64,000 nt of DNA, from assembly GCA_022606425.2 (NCBI GenBank), contig JAHDVF020000142.1, positions 62,001-126,000 on the forward strand, given 5' to 3'. A model generated the notes under the pieces. The model searched no databases. It worked only from the letters and a program-made list of their open reading frames with translations, and was not told the DNA's origin. The translations under genes were made by a program, and so were the position numbers. Source of the stretch: Lepidostoma basale (Eukaryota; Arthropoda; Insecta; Trichoptera; Lepidostomatidae). Each line of letters begins with the position of its first letter. The stretch's first letter is position 1. Of the stretch, positions 32,200-43,309 are shown piece after piece.

Positions 32200-32265
32200 A
32201 AGTTTTATTTTATTTTATGGAAATGACATATTGTGCCTTGCTTAGGCATTATCAAATGTTTATCA
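32200..32265 (-). ncRNA. hammerhead-like module, family F
   Basis: The minus strand reads ACAT, TTGATAA, linker T, GCCT-AAGCA-AGGC stem, ACAATATGTC, then ATTTCCATAAAATA. Core positions 3 and 8 are U and A. The GAAAC element is decayed to ACAAT. Confidence 0.4.
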
Positions 32266-32554
32266 CTTGATTCGATATAAAACGTAAAAAAAACAGCATA
32301 TAATTTCCAGAAAGAAAAAAAAACTTCTAGATAGTAGTCATTCGTTCGTAAATCAAGATGGAAACGCTATTGTTTAATTGGTTTTGCAGGGATTTTAATT
32401 TATCTAAGATAATAAATTATAAGTGACCGAGTTGTTTGCCTTACATCGGCCTTCACCTCGCAAGGACATTTTCAAACCTGAGAAAAAAATTATAGAAAAA
32501 CCAATTAAACAATCACGTTAATATTATTATTTATAATGGAGTTCATAAATAAAT

Positions 32555-32800
32555 CATAAATCAGTTTATTCACTCAAAAGAAGAAGAATAATATTACAGA
32601 AGATATTGAGAAATGGTTCGACTTTAGGAATACAAAATGCTCTCCAAAGTAAAGAGTATTTGTCTTCTGAACTTAATTTCACTTATATGAAGGACGCCGA
32701 TCTCAGCAATTTGATTTTTCTCCTCATCGGCATCACCAGAGGCAGGTTGGTTCTGTATGCTGGGAGGTAAAAGATTCTGTGCTGCAAAATAACCACACTA
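32555..32800 (-). mobile_element. Jockey-group LINE 3' end
   Basis: TAAATCAGTTTATTCACTCA, CTTATATGAAGGACGCCGAT and GCATCACCAGAGGCAGGTTG match 6,830-7,090 closely; both are 3' ends of one subfamily. Truncated soon after the R-T-N-L block. Confidence 0.7.
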
Positions 32801-32984
32801 GTGTTCATTCGTTTTAATTAATTATGAAACACTTACTAACTGGAAAACTTACGTAATTCAGAAGTTCATATTAACATTTGTAAATACACCAGCAAGTTAA
32901 AACATGGTATTACCATAAACTATATTGGAAGAAATAATTCTAGTAAAATGTAAGCTCTTCTACAATATTCTTCTTCTTTTTATA

Positions 32985-33545
32985 GTTTCTCCACTATTAG
33001 ATATCGTGGTTATGATGTAGCAGTTTTAAACAGGGATATTGTGATGCAACTGAACCACTCTCAAAGTTTTTATATTATAGCCAGGATTTTCTCCTTATCC
33101 CGACATTTCGTTTTCTTTCAATTTTACCACAGATCATCAGTTGCAGGACTTTGTATTTATCGTTTATGATAATGTAAATAAGTTTTCCAGTTGCGCTTTA
33201 TGGTCAAAATAGTTTATTTCTTCATTCACTGCTTTTCATCTTCATTCAGTGCAGTATGTTACTTCCTCGTTCGTGACCCTTTTTGTTCATGATGTGTTTA
33301 ACATACGACGATCTATTCACATTTCAAATGTATCCAGCTTTTTGGGGACAGCTTTTGTATTGGTCCATATTTTTATACCGCAGTTCAAGACGGGTAGCAT
33401 GTTATATCGAACAGTTCTCATTTGCAATTCGATAGGTATATCTCTGTTGCACAACACCGGTTTCATTTTGAAGTTCTTATTTCGGGCCGTCTCTATTGTT
33501 GTTCTGATATCCTGATTGTCTCGTTCATAATTCAGCCAACATCAT
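32985..33545 (-). mobile_element. RTE-type LINE C-terminus, fourth subfamily
   Basis: Read on the minus strand: DNQDIRTTIETARNK, an IPIELQMRTVRYNMLPVL block, KKLDTFEM, DRRMLN, RVTNEEV, and finally REWFSCITISLFKTATS near the 3' end. The copies at 57,560-57,680 and 61,765-62,090 belong to the same group. Many stops. Confidence 0.7.
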
Positions 33546-33654
33546 CGGTATATGTATTATTTAACCCGTTCAATCTTATCGTTTTCGATGTTAAATGTTG
33601 ATAATAGAATAATTATATTTTTTGCTAATGATCATATAGTTTTTGATTTCTTGA

Positions 33655-34075
33655 TATTCAATTTGTTTTTTTGAATGTATACAAATACTTGTAGACAAAT
33701 AATGGATTTTACCCATTGCGGGTTAATCATTTTTATGGTAAGGTATGATAATTGAGTAAGCCTTTTACATTGCATTAATAAAGATTTTCTGCTTGATGTT
33801 TACATTAAATCTTAATAGATGGCGCTAGTGTAGATTGACCTATTATAAAAAATGTGAAGTGTTTTTAACAAAGTAGCATTTATATATCTTTAAAAAATTT
33901 GTCAGACGTGGTGGTCGTAAGAAGGGAGGAATGGGGAATGTTGTTAACATCGCCAAGCGATCGCTTAACCCAACCAATGACAGGTCATAAGTCCTGTAAA
34001 CGCCTCGACTACCATATTCTGTTTCCAAAAAAACAATTTACATCTTCGTCGCTATTGGGATATAATTAATCCTTA
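33655..34075 (-). mobile_element. MITE family M with a long terminal repeat segment
   Basis: Minus-strand order: GGATTAATTATATCCCAATA at the start (about 34,060), the family body, GCGCCATCTATTAAGA, AAAATCTTTATTAATGCAAT, then ATGATTAACCCGCAATGGGT and TTGTCTACAAGTATTTGTAT. The last part is the complement of the segment outside the start of the 61-kb copy, which shows that the full element has TIRs of roughly 60 bp. Confidence 0.65.
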
Positions 34076-34084
34076 ATCATTTTT

Positions 34085-34760
34085 AGACAAAGAGTGTGAC
34101 ACGAAAAGTTGACCTTCAAGTAGTCTTTGCAGGGCATCGGCATTATATACAAAAAACAGTGTCATCTGCATATCGTATAATATTAAAAACTATACCTTTG
34201 AGCCGGTTACCATCTGTTGCATCACTTAAAGATTATTTTAATAAATTTTCGGAATAAAGATTGAAAAGCAAGGGTGACATAATACAGCTCTGTCGGATTC
34301 ATCTGCGTATTACTATATCGCTTGTTATCTGATTCCCTATTCTAAATGTACCCGTCTGGTGCCAACACAAATCTGCAATTCTCCTCTAAACTTGAGTGTC
34401 GAAATTCTTACTTGCTAAAATATTTAGAAGGCGTTCTTGCTGAATTTTGTCAAATTCTTTTTCAAAGTCAATAAAGCAGGCATGTAGCTTGACATTCACT
34501 TCGCGACATCTTTCCCCTGAGGACCCGTACACAAAGAAGAGTCCGTCCATTTCAAAATCCCAATTATTTGTCAAAAATGTTTTCTTAGTATTAAATACTT
34601 TTATTATGATTGTATAAAACTGACCAATTTTAAATAATTTACTTATGTATAATATAATAGTATTTAATAAACTAAGGCATCGATAATCCGAAATTTTAAA
34701 ATCATGATTCAATTTAAATAAAACAAAGGTTTTTGTATATTTTTTCGACATGTTTGGAAG
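34085..34760 (-). mobile_element. RTE LINE reverse transcriptase core
   Basis: The minus-strand frame at 34,386-34,751 shows DYRCLSLLNTI near its start and HACFIDFEKEFDKIQQERLL, the first catalytic region of RTE reverse transcriptase. Continuing through frame changes come CWHQTGTFRIGN, SPLLFNLYSENLL and the YADD box (IIRYADDTVF) near 34,150-34,180. The sequence between the first two blocks has been replaced by AT-rich DNA. This is the best-preserved polymerase centre of the RTE type here, but it is inactive. Confidence 0.75.
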
Positions 34761-34849
34761 GTTTTCGAAGGTACCGTTTCCCGACGGTGATGGTATACCT
34801 TATCAACATCTAGAGAAATATTAAATTAACTTTTAAATAAACAATGCTT

Positions 34850-35110
34850 TATTTCATAAAATAAAAATTATATGTTATTTTTAAAGCGCGGTTTTTGTGA
34901 TGTATTAACCTCAAGGGCGCATTATGACAGGTTTAAAATCTAAAATATCTAAATATGAACGCTGAATCTGATTTTGCGAATGGTAAGAAAGCGAAATAAA
35001 ACGTTGAAAGTCGGGTATTTATTTGAGTATGAAATATGAAAAGGATGGGTTTTCAGCTTAGATCTGAAATCTGTTGGATCATCTATGCATCTTATGAATG
35101 AAAGGAGATT
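34850..35110 (-). mobile_element. CR1/L2-like LINE 3' end, copy
   Basis: The final codons RCIDDPTDFRSKLKTHPFHI are followed by the 3' UTR with GCGCCCTTGAGG (complement at 34,905-34,925). It lies 0.85 kb from the larger copy at 35,705 in the same orientation. Confidence 0.75.
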
Positions 35111-35704
35111 GTTCTAAGCCCGTGGGCAATAGGATAATATAATAAAGAAAAACATTCTGTGGTTAGCTATAAGAACGAATATTAGATCATTGTGACATGA
35201 ATAAATCAGTAAAAATCAGCCTTTTCCATTACGATGTGTGAAGGTAGATAATTCTATTCAGTCATTGTTTGATTTAAAAAGACTACAGTTAAATGATTAT
35301 TGATTATGTATACACTGTACATCAAATATTGAATACGAAACATACTTCGGTACTTAAATAATCAATTGATACTTAAATGAAACGTTTGCTCAGAAATGCA
35401 ATATTCTAATTAGTGCGGTACACTTGTTCATCTCCAGAGCTAATGGTACAATGATGAGCACCGTTATGACTTGTTGAGCGATAGACAGGACTATTACTCT
35501 GGTATTATAATATTACAATACAAACGTACCAGTTTATGAAAGCGTAACTTTCGAGTGTGCTGATTTTAAAAAAATGGGAGCTGGAAACTGGATGAAACAA
35601 AAATATGTGTACTTTTAATAAATAACTGAAATCAGTTAAATCAGTGCATACATTTTGAAATAATATTATTTTCTGTATGAAACTGTCTGTATGTGGGTTA
35701 CGAT
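35110..35704. other. AT-rich stretch between two CR1/L2-like LINE copies
   Basis: No coding block or repeat match was seen. Confidence 0.4.
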
Positions 35705-36832
35705 AATAATAATAATAATAATAATATGCTAACTTTTAAAGCGCCGTTTTTGTGATGTAATCACCTCAAGGGCGCATTAAGACGTGTTTTAAATCTAAAA
35801 ATCTAAATGTGACGGCTTAAAAAACGATCGGTTTAAAAGTATAGTAGAACAAAGTATAAATGTTTAAATTGGGTATGAAATATGAAAAAGATGGGTTTTC
35901 AATTTAGATCTGAAATCTGTCGGATCATTTATGCATCTAAGGTGTGAAGGGAGATTGTTCCAAGCTGATGGACCGGCTACCGCGAACGCTCGATCCCCGA
36001 AATTTGTACTGGGGCAACGCTTCGGCTCAACTAATCTTCCTATTGCTGAGGAGTTTGCCGAGCGAAGTGTGGATTTCCGTGAATTTAGGCTGTCCGTTAT
36101 ACAGAGTTCAGATATATAACTTGGCGCCATTCCATGTAGCGCTTTGAAAACTGTCCAGCAGAGTTTATACTGGATTCTTTCTGGACTTTCAAGCCAGTGA
36201 AGTTCTTTGAGATGTTGGACTGGGACTTTTTTGGAATGCCTTTAATGAGCCTTGCTGCTGCATTGAACGCAGATTGAAGTTTGTTCATTTGTTGTTTTGG
36301 AATGTTTGCATAAATTCCATTACAATAATCAAGTCGTGACACAACGAAGGAGTTTTGAAAGTGTCATGGGGAATACTCCTTTTGACGGATTTTAATCGTC
36401 TAAGGTGGAAGAAACTAGCGCTGACCGTGTTATTAATTTGGGATTTTAGAGACAGATTTGCGTCAAGAAAAACACCAAGAAGCTTTGTTGAGTTTTTGGG
36501 AACGATATCATTGTCAGCTGTTGAAATTAAGGAATGATCGATAAGATGTTGACGCTTTGCGGAAGAAGTTCAGAGAAATTCCGTTTTGGATGGATTTAGT
36601 TTAAGTTTGTTTGATGCCATCTATCTGGATATGGCATCAATGCAGTTGACAGTTATTGACGTAAGATGTTTGGTGGCATCAGGGTTGCAGAAAAAATAAA
36701 GTTGCTGATCATCAGCATAGCAATGTGAGAGGAGGCCAAAGGATTCGATTATTTTGGCAACGTCATTCGTAAACATGATAAATAAAAGGGGTCCTAAAAC
36801 AGAGCCTTGTGGCCCACCAGATTGGCGATGCT
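35705..36832 (-). mobile_element. CR1/L2-like LINE, palm to 3' end, with (ATT)n tail
   Basis: The copy starts inside the polymerase at GGPQGSVLGPLLFIMFTNDV (36,832 down), followed by CYADDQQLYF (catalytic YADD), KLKLNPSKTEFL, KLLGVFLDANLSL and an F-F-H-L-R-R-L segment. A frame change leads to SRLDYCNGIYANIP, then another to APSYISELC, GDRAFAVAGPSAWNNLPSHL and KLKTHLFHISYP at 35,880. The 3' UTR follows, ending in AAAAGTTAGCATATTATTAT. Only two in-frame stops and a few frameshifts are present, fewer than in the RTE copies, so this insertion is comparatively young. Confidence 0.85.
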
Positions 36833-37150
36833 AGATAACACTAGAAATGAGCACATCAGAGGTAGTCTAAAAGTCGCTTCTATAGCGGAAAAAAACTAGG
36901 GAACGTCGTTTGCGGTGGAGCAGCCATGTGAGCAGAAGGGGTAATGAATACATCCTTCACAAGGCCCTGCAACTGGAAGATGGAAGGATAACACCGGGTC
37001 GGCCTCCAGGCCAACTGCGACGTGGATGTCCTCAGTTAGGAACGACCTGAAGGGGCTGGGACTGGACATCCTGATGATCCTGGATCGCGAGACATGGCGG
37101 AGCCGTATTAGGAAAATAACAGGAAATGGCTAGGTGAAACAAGAATATTA
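36822..37150 (+). mobile_element. RTE-type LINE C-terminus, second subfamily, copy
   Basis: NEHIRGSLKVAS, a R-R-L-R-W-S-S-H-V-like block, LEDGRITPGRPPGQLR and a final LDRETWRSRI segment are readable with few frame changes. The end AACAGGAAATGGCTAGGTGA matches 17,983-18,004. It abuts the CR1/L2-like copy head to head. Confidence 0.7.
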
Positions 37151-37224
37151 TTTTCTATAAGAAGTATAATATGCATTATATAATGCAACGAGTTAGATAT
37201 GAATAATCGCGTTTGATTCGTTAT

Positions 37225-37318
37225 ATATCTGTGGAGGAAGCTAGAGAGGTATGTCAGGACAGAGTACTGTGGCAGTCCATTCTCTCGAGAAAAGGCGTAT
37301 TGGTTTGTTTGTCTTGTT
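37225..37318 (+). mobile_element. RTE 3' terminus
   Basis: GAGGAAGCTAGAGAGGTATG (E-E-A-R-E-V), CAGGACAGAGTACTGTGGCA (Q-D-R-V-L-W-Q) and the S-I-L-S-R codons end at a shortened terminus. Confidence 0.6.
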
Positions 37319-37319
37319 T

Positions 37320-38624
37320 AAGTATAATATAAAAACCGGTTATAATTGAAGTGTGACCTTAATAATGACGATAGTTTTTGTTTTGCTGGTTTATTTTTAA
37401 ATATTTTTTTCACATGTGTCATCAATTTTTTAATTTCCCGATCGATTTCTTCCGAGTAAGCATATTTTCGTTAATCAATGAAACTTGTTTGTACATTATT
37501 AATTCAAGGCGCATACATTTTAAATAGGTATAACGTTGTAAGAGTTCACTTGGTGAATTCGGTATCTCTGTATTAGCAATACAACCTTACGGTAATTAAA
37601 AGAAGAACTTTTAAGTTTAAAGATGAACATCAAATTCTGTCTGTACCCTTGACATTTACATTCTCAATGTTTATATAACATGTTTTTATAGTAAGGAATG
37701 ATCATGTAATTTCTTAGTGCGATACTAAAAAGGTAACATAAAAGCCATTTTGCGTCATTCTTAATAATTAGGTTTAGAAATATTATTTTAAGAAATAGTA
37801 TAGAAAGTTACCCCCTTATCAGTAGGTACTAGATCTTAACCTTGTTTTACCAGTGGTGTGGAGGAGCTTCAAGCAACAAAACAAACATAATTAATAGATT
37901 ATTAATTCACGTGGGGCAGAGAATAAATAATATATTGAAAATTCAAGATCAACGAATTACGGTCGAACTGTAAAGAGTTAAGTAGGATATGAGACTTCCT
38001 CCCCCGATATCTGCACGCTTTATAATTATTACTTTTACAGACACTTTTGAGACCAAATATTTTCGAGCAGAAATCTAATAATCAATATAAATTTAAACGT
38101 CTGTCTTCTAGGAGATTACTTTAATTTTTAAATGGAACTAGCAGACCCGGCAACGATTTGCTATTGCTATATTCGAGTATACAAATACACCCAATATATA
38201 TTAAACAAATACAATTGAAGTTCAATATGAATTAACTTATTGGATTAAATGCCAGGTGCAAGAATGTGTGTATTTTAATACTAATGCAAGTTGAACAATC
38301 GAAGGCTAGACATTACAAAGGTGCAAAGTATACATGAAGTCAATAAATAGTATTTTAATGCCATTTGGTCTTAAGTATAAAGATCTAGAACTGTGCGTAA
38401 CGATTAAAAAACTTTTATAAACACTGTGAGAAAATGATAAAGCATAGCATTCACTAGAATTAAAACTTCTGCAAGTGCTTTTTACTGTGTAAAAATCAAT
38501 GTGATGCACAAGTTACGAAAAGTTGCGATTTAAAGTTTTCATTTGTTAGATCGAGTTCCAAGTTTTATTCTGAATAATATTTATTGTCATTGATTTTTAT
38601 AAATATAAAACTACATCCCAGATA
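37320..38624. other. AT-rich stretch, nothing recognised
   Basis: Only short chance frames are present; no repeat copy was recognised. Confidence 0.4.
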
Positions 38625-39060
38625 GTGAGATAAGTAAACTAAGTAACTAACCACCACGCCGTCTCCAATAAGGGATAGACAAATAAAATAGACCGCGACG
38701 CTGTTCTTCCAAGATATACTTCTCTTACGTTCTCATCATTCATGCATCGTGTCACACACATCGATTTTCCCGAATCCTTACGTGGCCGACATTCATTCAA
38801 CATTTGATCTTTTGATCGTAATACGTTTTTTTCAGCCTTCCTTTATTTCTAGTTCCTTTTTAATCGTTAACATTTACTGTACTTTCTTAACCATTCTTCT
38901 TTCATTCATTCTTTCCATGTGTACAAAACCATCTTATTGATCTTTTCAATATTTTGTATATAACACTTTTAATCGCACTGCGTTCATGAACTCGACACTC
39001 TATCATACACAGATTTTCCAAATATTTCGTCTAAGAGATCTCATTTGTACAGCATTTGTT
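38625..39060 (-). mobile_element. RTE 3' half
   Basis: From the tail at 38,630 (complement of repeated TTAG) upstream on the minus strand: GAGACGGCGTGGTGG, a V-x-F-I-C-like end, KREVYLGR-like codons, TGTGACACGATGCATGAATG, and further thumb-region codons up to the E-M-R-S-L-R block near 39,040. Paired with a plus-strand copy at 39,150-39,345. Confidence 0.65.
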
Positions 39061-39149
39061 CTACTTTTTAAATTAAATAATAATATTATTAAATTAAATA
39101 ATTAAATAATAATATAGTACTTTCACGCGGTTTACAGGTAGCTATACGA

Positions 39150-39345
39150 AAATTATCATGTACGGAAAATGGCAAAAGAAGTATAAAATAAGATAAACGA
39201 CGTGCGTGCATGACACGACGTATGAATTTTGTGGAAGCGAGAGAAGTATATCAGGAGAGAAAAGTGTGGCAAAGTATTTTTTCTGTCTACCCCTTCGGGA
39301 ACACGGCGTGATGTTTAGTAAGTTAGTTAGTTATACGAAAATTAT
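39150..39345 (+). mobile_element. RTE 3' terminus with TTAG tail
   Basis: GTGCGTGCATGACACGACGT, GAGAGAAGTATATCAGGAGA and TTCGGGAACACGGCGTGATG end in AGTAAGTTAGTTAGTTA. With 38,625-39,060 it forms an inverted pair about 90 bp apart. Confidence 0.7.
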
Positions 39346-39813
39346 AATAGATGGACGTATTTGTTTTTTCAAAATAAATTTTACGAGAATCTTTAATAAA
39401 ACAAGCGCCATATCCATGTTACGCTTAATGTATATTAGCATTAATAAATTAATGTTATCCTTTTTATGTTGCTGTCGCACCCGTCTATCCCTTATTAGAA
39501 AAACATAATGTTCTTCTGGACTAAAATAATATTGTTACTACTCAACATCGACTTGGGAATTTGTAATAATATCAGAGTAAAGTTTCCGCTTGGGCGTATA
39601 TTTGAGAACAAAACATTACAAACGTTTTTAATATTTAAAGATATTGTTCTAGGTAAATCTAGTGAATCACCCCCTAAACATTAATAAACTGTGTAATAGG
39701 GGATTTGGATAACTTGTTTATACATAAAATAAATATTATGACATCTGCTCATCAATTCCTCGCCTTAAGATATTTACGGAGTAAATATACTATAAAATTC
39801 AAATATCTTAGAT

Positions 39814-40240
39814 CAGTGGTTCCCAAAGTGGTCCGTAGGGGGGTCTCTGGGATCATTTAGGGGTACAGTGGAAAATTAAAATTGATTTGGGGGTTCCTGA
39901 ACAACGTCAGCGGGTCCGCGCAAGGTTTAATATTAAAAAAAAAATGTGAAGCATTTTTATATAATAACTATGGAAGTTATAAGAAATAATAACGGATATT
40001 TCTCGGCGGCGACCATTTTTTTCTCGTTTGTGAAAATCGGATCACAAATGAGCAAGAAAAAAGATCGACAGCGAATTCCAGATTTTTTTAATATTGGCAT
40101 AATTTTGCTGTGTGTCAGCTTCAAAAACTCATTTTATATTATAGTTATGGGTAAATTAAAAAACAAAAAGAATATTACGAAAGTAGGGGGTCTGCACAAA
40201 ATGAAAAAAATCACGGGACAAAGAAATTTGGGAACCACTG
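39814..40240. mobile_element. hAT-type MITE, 427 bp
   Basis: Termini CAGTGGTTCCCAAA and TTTGGGAACCACTG are exact complements of classic hAT form. Flanking octamers TCTTAGAT and TCCTAAAA agree at five of eight positions, as an aged 8-bp target duplication would. The internal 100-codon frame at 39,946-40,251 has no transposase motif. Confidence 0.8.
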
Positions 40241-40437
40241 TCCTAAAATGATGGCATCACCATTGATATGGAATAAACTGTCCCGTCACATCCCATGTCA
40301 AGACATCGCAGACGATTTCCTTAGCCATTTACATAATCGTCGTCACACTGTTAGTATACATATCACAATTTATTGATTATTTTTTATATCTATTCGTGAC
40401 AGCTATGTCAAGGGTTTGTAGCCAACATATATAGACG

Positions 40438-40640
40438 ACCATTGTGGCAGAGTGGCAAGAGTTATGACAGCCGTACCAAAGATCCCCGTTTTACCCTACG
40501 GCGATGGTAATGTTATTGTCACGCTGTCTTTGATCTGGTGATAGAATAGCTACCTATCATATGTCATGAGAATCAATAGAATAACTAAAACAAATTATGT
40601 TCAATAATTATGTTTATACGACTTGTTGTATAATATATAA
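40438..40640 (+). mobile_element. tRNA-derived SINE, diverged full-length copy
   Basis: ACGACCATTGTGGCAGAGTG (head with A-box-like sequence), a degraded B-box, GTTATTGTCACGCTGTCTTT, the hairpin arm ATGTCATGAGAATC and TATACGACTTGTTGTATA. A deletion removes the ATGGCGATAG core between the hairpin arms. Confidence 0.75.
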
Positions 40641-40989
40641 ATAAATAATATTTTGGCGAAATAGCTGTCGCGACACTTTTATAAAAATTTATAAATAAAT
40701 AACTTAGTATATAGGACAAAATTTTGAAGAATCAATTAAGTAAATCTTGTTGCTTAGTGAGTTTTTTAAGAAGCTGCTTTTAGCAATTACACGTGCCTTA
40801 CAAACCCCATTCCGGGGTGGTAGTGTTTTATTTTCGAAAATGTGATTTTATTAAAATTCTGGTGAAGTTTTTGAAAACTTCTTATATTCACAACACTTGT
40901 CCCTCAAAAGTCATTTAATAGCACTACTTCTTCACTTACCTATTCCCCCTTTCGTTTAATTAGGTATATTAGTAAAGATTTTATTGTTG

Positions 40990-41050
40990 AAAATTTCTAC
41001 ACTAAAAAAAGGTCTGTGGTCCGAAACATTTTCGTGATAAGTGACGTTAT
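40990..41050 (+). ncRNA. possible hammerhead-like module, separate family (weak)
   Basis: CACTAAAAAAAGGTCTGTGG followed by TCCGAAACATTTTCGTG has the stem-GAAAC arrangement but no CTGANGA core and no self-complementary stem III. Confidence 0.15.
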
Positions 41051-41369
41051 AATCATTAGGCTAAAAAACATATTTTTTAATATTTTAATTCGTTTAGTCA
41101 CTTTAGGGTCCAATATAATCATAACATCCATTTTCCGTTGAGACAAAAAATAAATTAGTTAACAAAATGCTGCCTTTATATATTATGTATGTATTTTGAT
41201 ATATTACTCGTATATGATACATATTTTTACTCATTCACAATGCTTCAGAATTGAAATATTTTTACCAATATAATATAAATTGTAATCCTAAAACCGAGTG
41301 TTATTTTTTTATTGAAATTAATTACTGACTTCATTATTTACTTTTTCCAAAACAATAATTTAAGACTCC

Positions 41370-41710
41370 AAATAAAATCTTCTTCTACTTCCTCTTAGTT
41401 TAGGTCGTATGATCTGTTCATGACGGTGAGTTGTCCTGGGATGATGATATCCAGCTGTCTCTCTATCTTTTTGGCGGCCTTCTTGGTTATCTCTTGCTTC
41501 TTGGATTTTCATCTTTAACAATTTTTGCCATTCTTGTATTCTCCTTGCGGTCCACGTTGTTTCTCCAAAAGCGCTTTCTGCTTCTTCCCCATTTAACTTT
41601 GTTCTCAACAACACAGACAGATCTTCTCGATTTATTTCTGATCCAATCCCTGAGGGTTTTGCCTACGATGAAGCGTAGGGTTCGCATTTCTGCTACTCTT
41701 AGAATGTTCT
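41370..41710 (-). mobile_element. RTE-type LINE C-terminus
   Basis: A minus-strand frame (41,487-41,687) reads RTLRFIVGKTLRDWIRNK, VCVVENKVKWGRSRKRFW, NNVDRKENTRMAKIVKDE, and a second frame continues the positively charged end to TAAGAGGAAGTAGAAGAAGA. It is the closest relative of 1,618-2,375. Confidence 0.75.
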
Positions 41711-41744
41711 TATCGGTTAATACTTAAATCGGTTTTCTACAAGT

Positions 41745-41830
41745 TGTTTGTATTTTATGGGTGTGATATGTTTCGTCTATCTAGGTCATTTGATAGTTCC
41801 CTACCAAAGAAAATTATGTCACTCCCATAC
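41745..41830 (-). ncRNA. hammerhead-like family F fragment
   Basis: The minus strand has GACGAAACATATCACACCCA and TAAAATAC; the core upstream is deleted (TCAAATGACC). Clearly a relative of the other family F copies but not a functional module. Confidence 0.3.
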
Positions 41831-41969
41831 AAAAAATACTTTTTTTATCAATATTATAAATTTCTATTTGCAAATACTCGTTTTTTACTTGTTTCGTATA
41901 TTGTATAATACAAACATTCAATGTATTATATATAGAATTTCAGTTTTCTGTGTTATCATTAACGGGTGA

Positions 41970-43080
41970 AAGAGAAATGGATTTGCAATAATTAAACTTT
42001 GAGTTCAGGTGCATTCGTTTCATATTTCGTCTTCGAATTTGTAGACGCATTTTTTAAGCGACACATTTCATGAAATTTGGTAAATTTAACTCATGTTTAG
42101 TCCGTATATAAACAGTCGTATATTCATAATTTTGCGCAATTTTTTTACGATTTAATTTAAAAAAATTGACAGAATTTTAATTTTGCGGCATATAACTTTT
42201 GTCTCCCTCGTACAACTTAACCTTGCCGGTTTTTCTGAAACTCTGGAATTGATATCTGTACACGAGTTATCATTATTATTACAAGTAGGTTAATATTGAA
42301 TTCACATCAAAGTACATTTCAAACTAAAATTATTCTAGGAATATATTTAGAAAATAGACCAAAGTTTGCAGAGGATATTAAATAAATAAAAGGGGTAACT
42401 GTTGTCGAATAAATTGAAGCGATATTATATGGGTAGGTATATATAATAATTTATAATTGAAGGTAATTTATAATTACACAAACACGAACAATTTTCTGAC
42501 AATTTTCCGCGGGTTTCCAAGTTATTCCCACTGAATTTTCTTGCACACCCTTATCAAGCCTGATCACATTTATAATATAATATATTATTATTCTACATAC
42601 GTTTTCATATTATTTAAATTTGTGTGTGAGCGTTCGTTGGTGTGACGATTATATTAAATGTACCGCGTAAGCCCTTCGAGAACACGAGGAAAGATTTGAA
42701 TTATAAAATAACATTAAATTTCACAGAACTTTTTATTTCATTCAATTTGGTACACAAAAGAGTTTAAATTATAGCATTCCGGAGTGGTGAAGTACACATC
42801 AATTAAGCTTTTAAGTTCATATGCTATTTCAGAACTAAAAGAAAAGTTTTCTTGTGTGCTCATTAAAAAAGTGTTTTAATTACATCTGTTGAAATGCATA
42901 ACTGAAATACATTTAAACTATACTGAAAATATACATATTTTGTTAAGCAGTAATATTCACACATTTTTCTCTGTAAAGAAGGTGTTAAATAATTAGTTAT
43001 GATTATTATTACATTTAGGTAAAAATATTTTTTTTTGCTTCCTACAGGTTGTTTGAACCTAATAACATTTATTATTTTTA
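41970..43080. other. AT-rich stretch, nothing recognised
   Basis: No repeat copy or coding block was recognised. Confidence 0.4.
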
Positions 43081-43082
43081 TA

Positions 43083-43205
43083 CTTGTAGGTTAATTTCAC
43101 TTGCATTTATGGCTTCGACCGGTTTCGGTAACTCGCTGCCATCTTGTGTTTCTTTTGATCAGAAGATAGCAACGAGCAGCCAAAAGCCGTAAAATCAAGT
43201 GGAAT
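43083..43205. mobile_element. foldback element, family B relative
   Basis: CACTTGCATTTATGGCTTCG and CGACCGGTTTCGGTAACTCG on the left are mirrored imperfectly by GAGCAGCCAAAAGCCGTAAA and TCAAGTGGAATATAC on the right. The minus-strand module (43,112-43,149) keeps AAGATGGCAGCGAG, a weak stem, CCGAAACCGGTCG. Confidence 0.5.
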
Positions 43206-43267
43206 ATACTAAACATATATTTTAAAAGAATTTTTTTGAAAAAAATAAATAATACATTTAATTTGTT

Positions 43268-43309
43268 TCACCAACCGGTTTCGCTCCCGCCGGAGCGTCG
43301 TCAGGGTAA
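43268..43309 (-). ncRNA. hammerhead-like ribozyme module, family C, best-preserved core
   Basis: In minus-strand order: stem I 5' strand TTACC (43,309-43,305); CTGACGA, an exact CUGANGA core (43,304-43,298); linker C; stem II GCTC/GAGC with loop CGGCGG; GAAA (43,282-43,279); self-complementary CCGG; TT as the U16.1-H17 position; stem I 3' strand GGTGA (43,272-43,268). Stem I pairs at all five positions (one G-T) in exact register with the cleavage site. The single linker base after the core is the only departure from the classical layout; an extra residue at that place has been described in the plus-strand hammerhead of a chrysanthemum viroid. Decayed relatives are at 24,211 and possibly 25,008. 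Confidence 0.6.

Noticed and set aside
39946..40251. 101-codon frame with many lysines
   Set aside because: It lies almost entirely inside the hAT MITE bounded by 39,814 and 40,240 and has no transposase motif.
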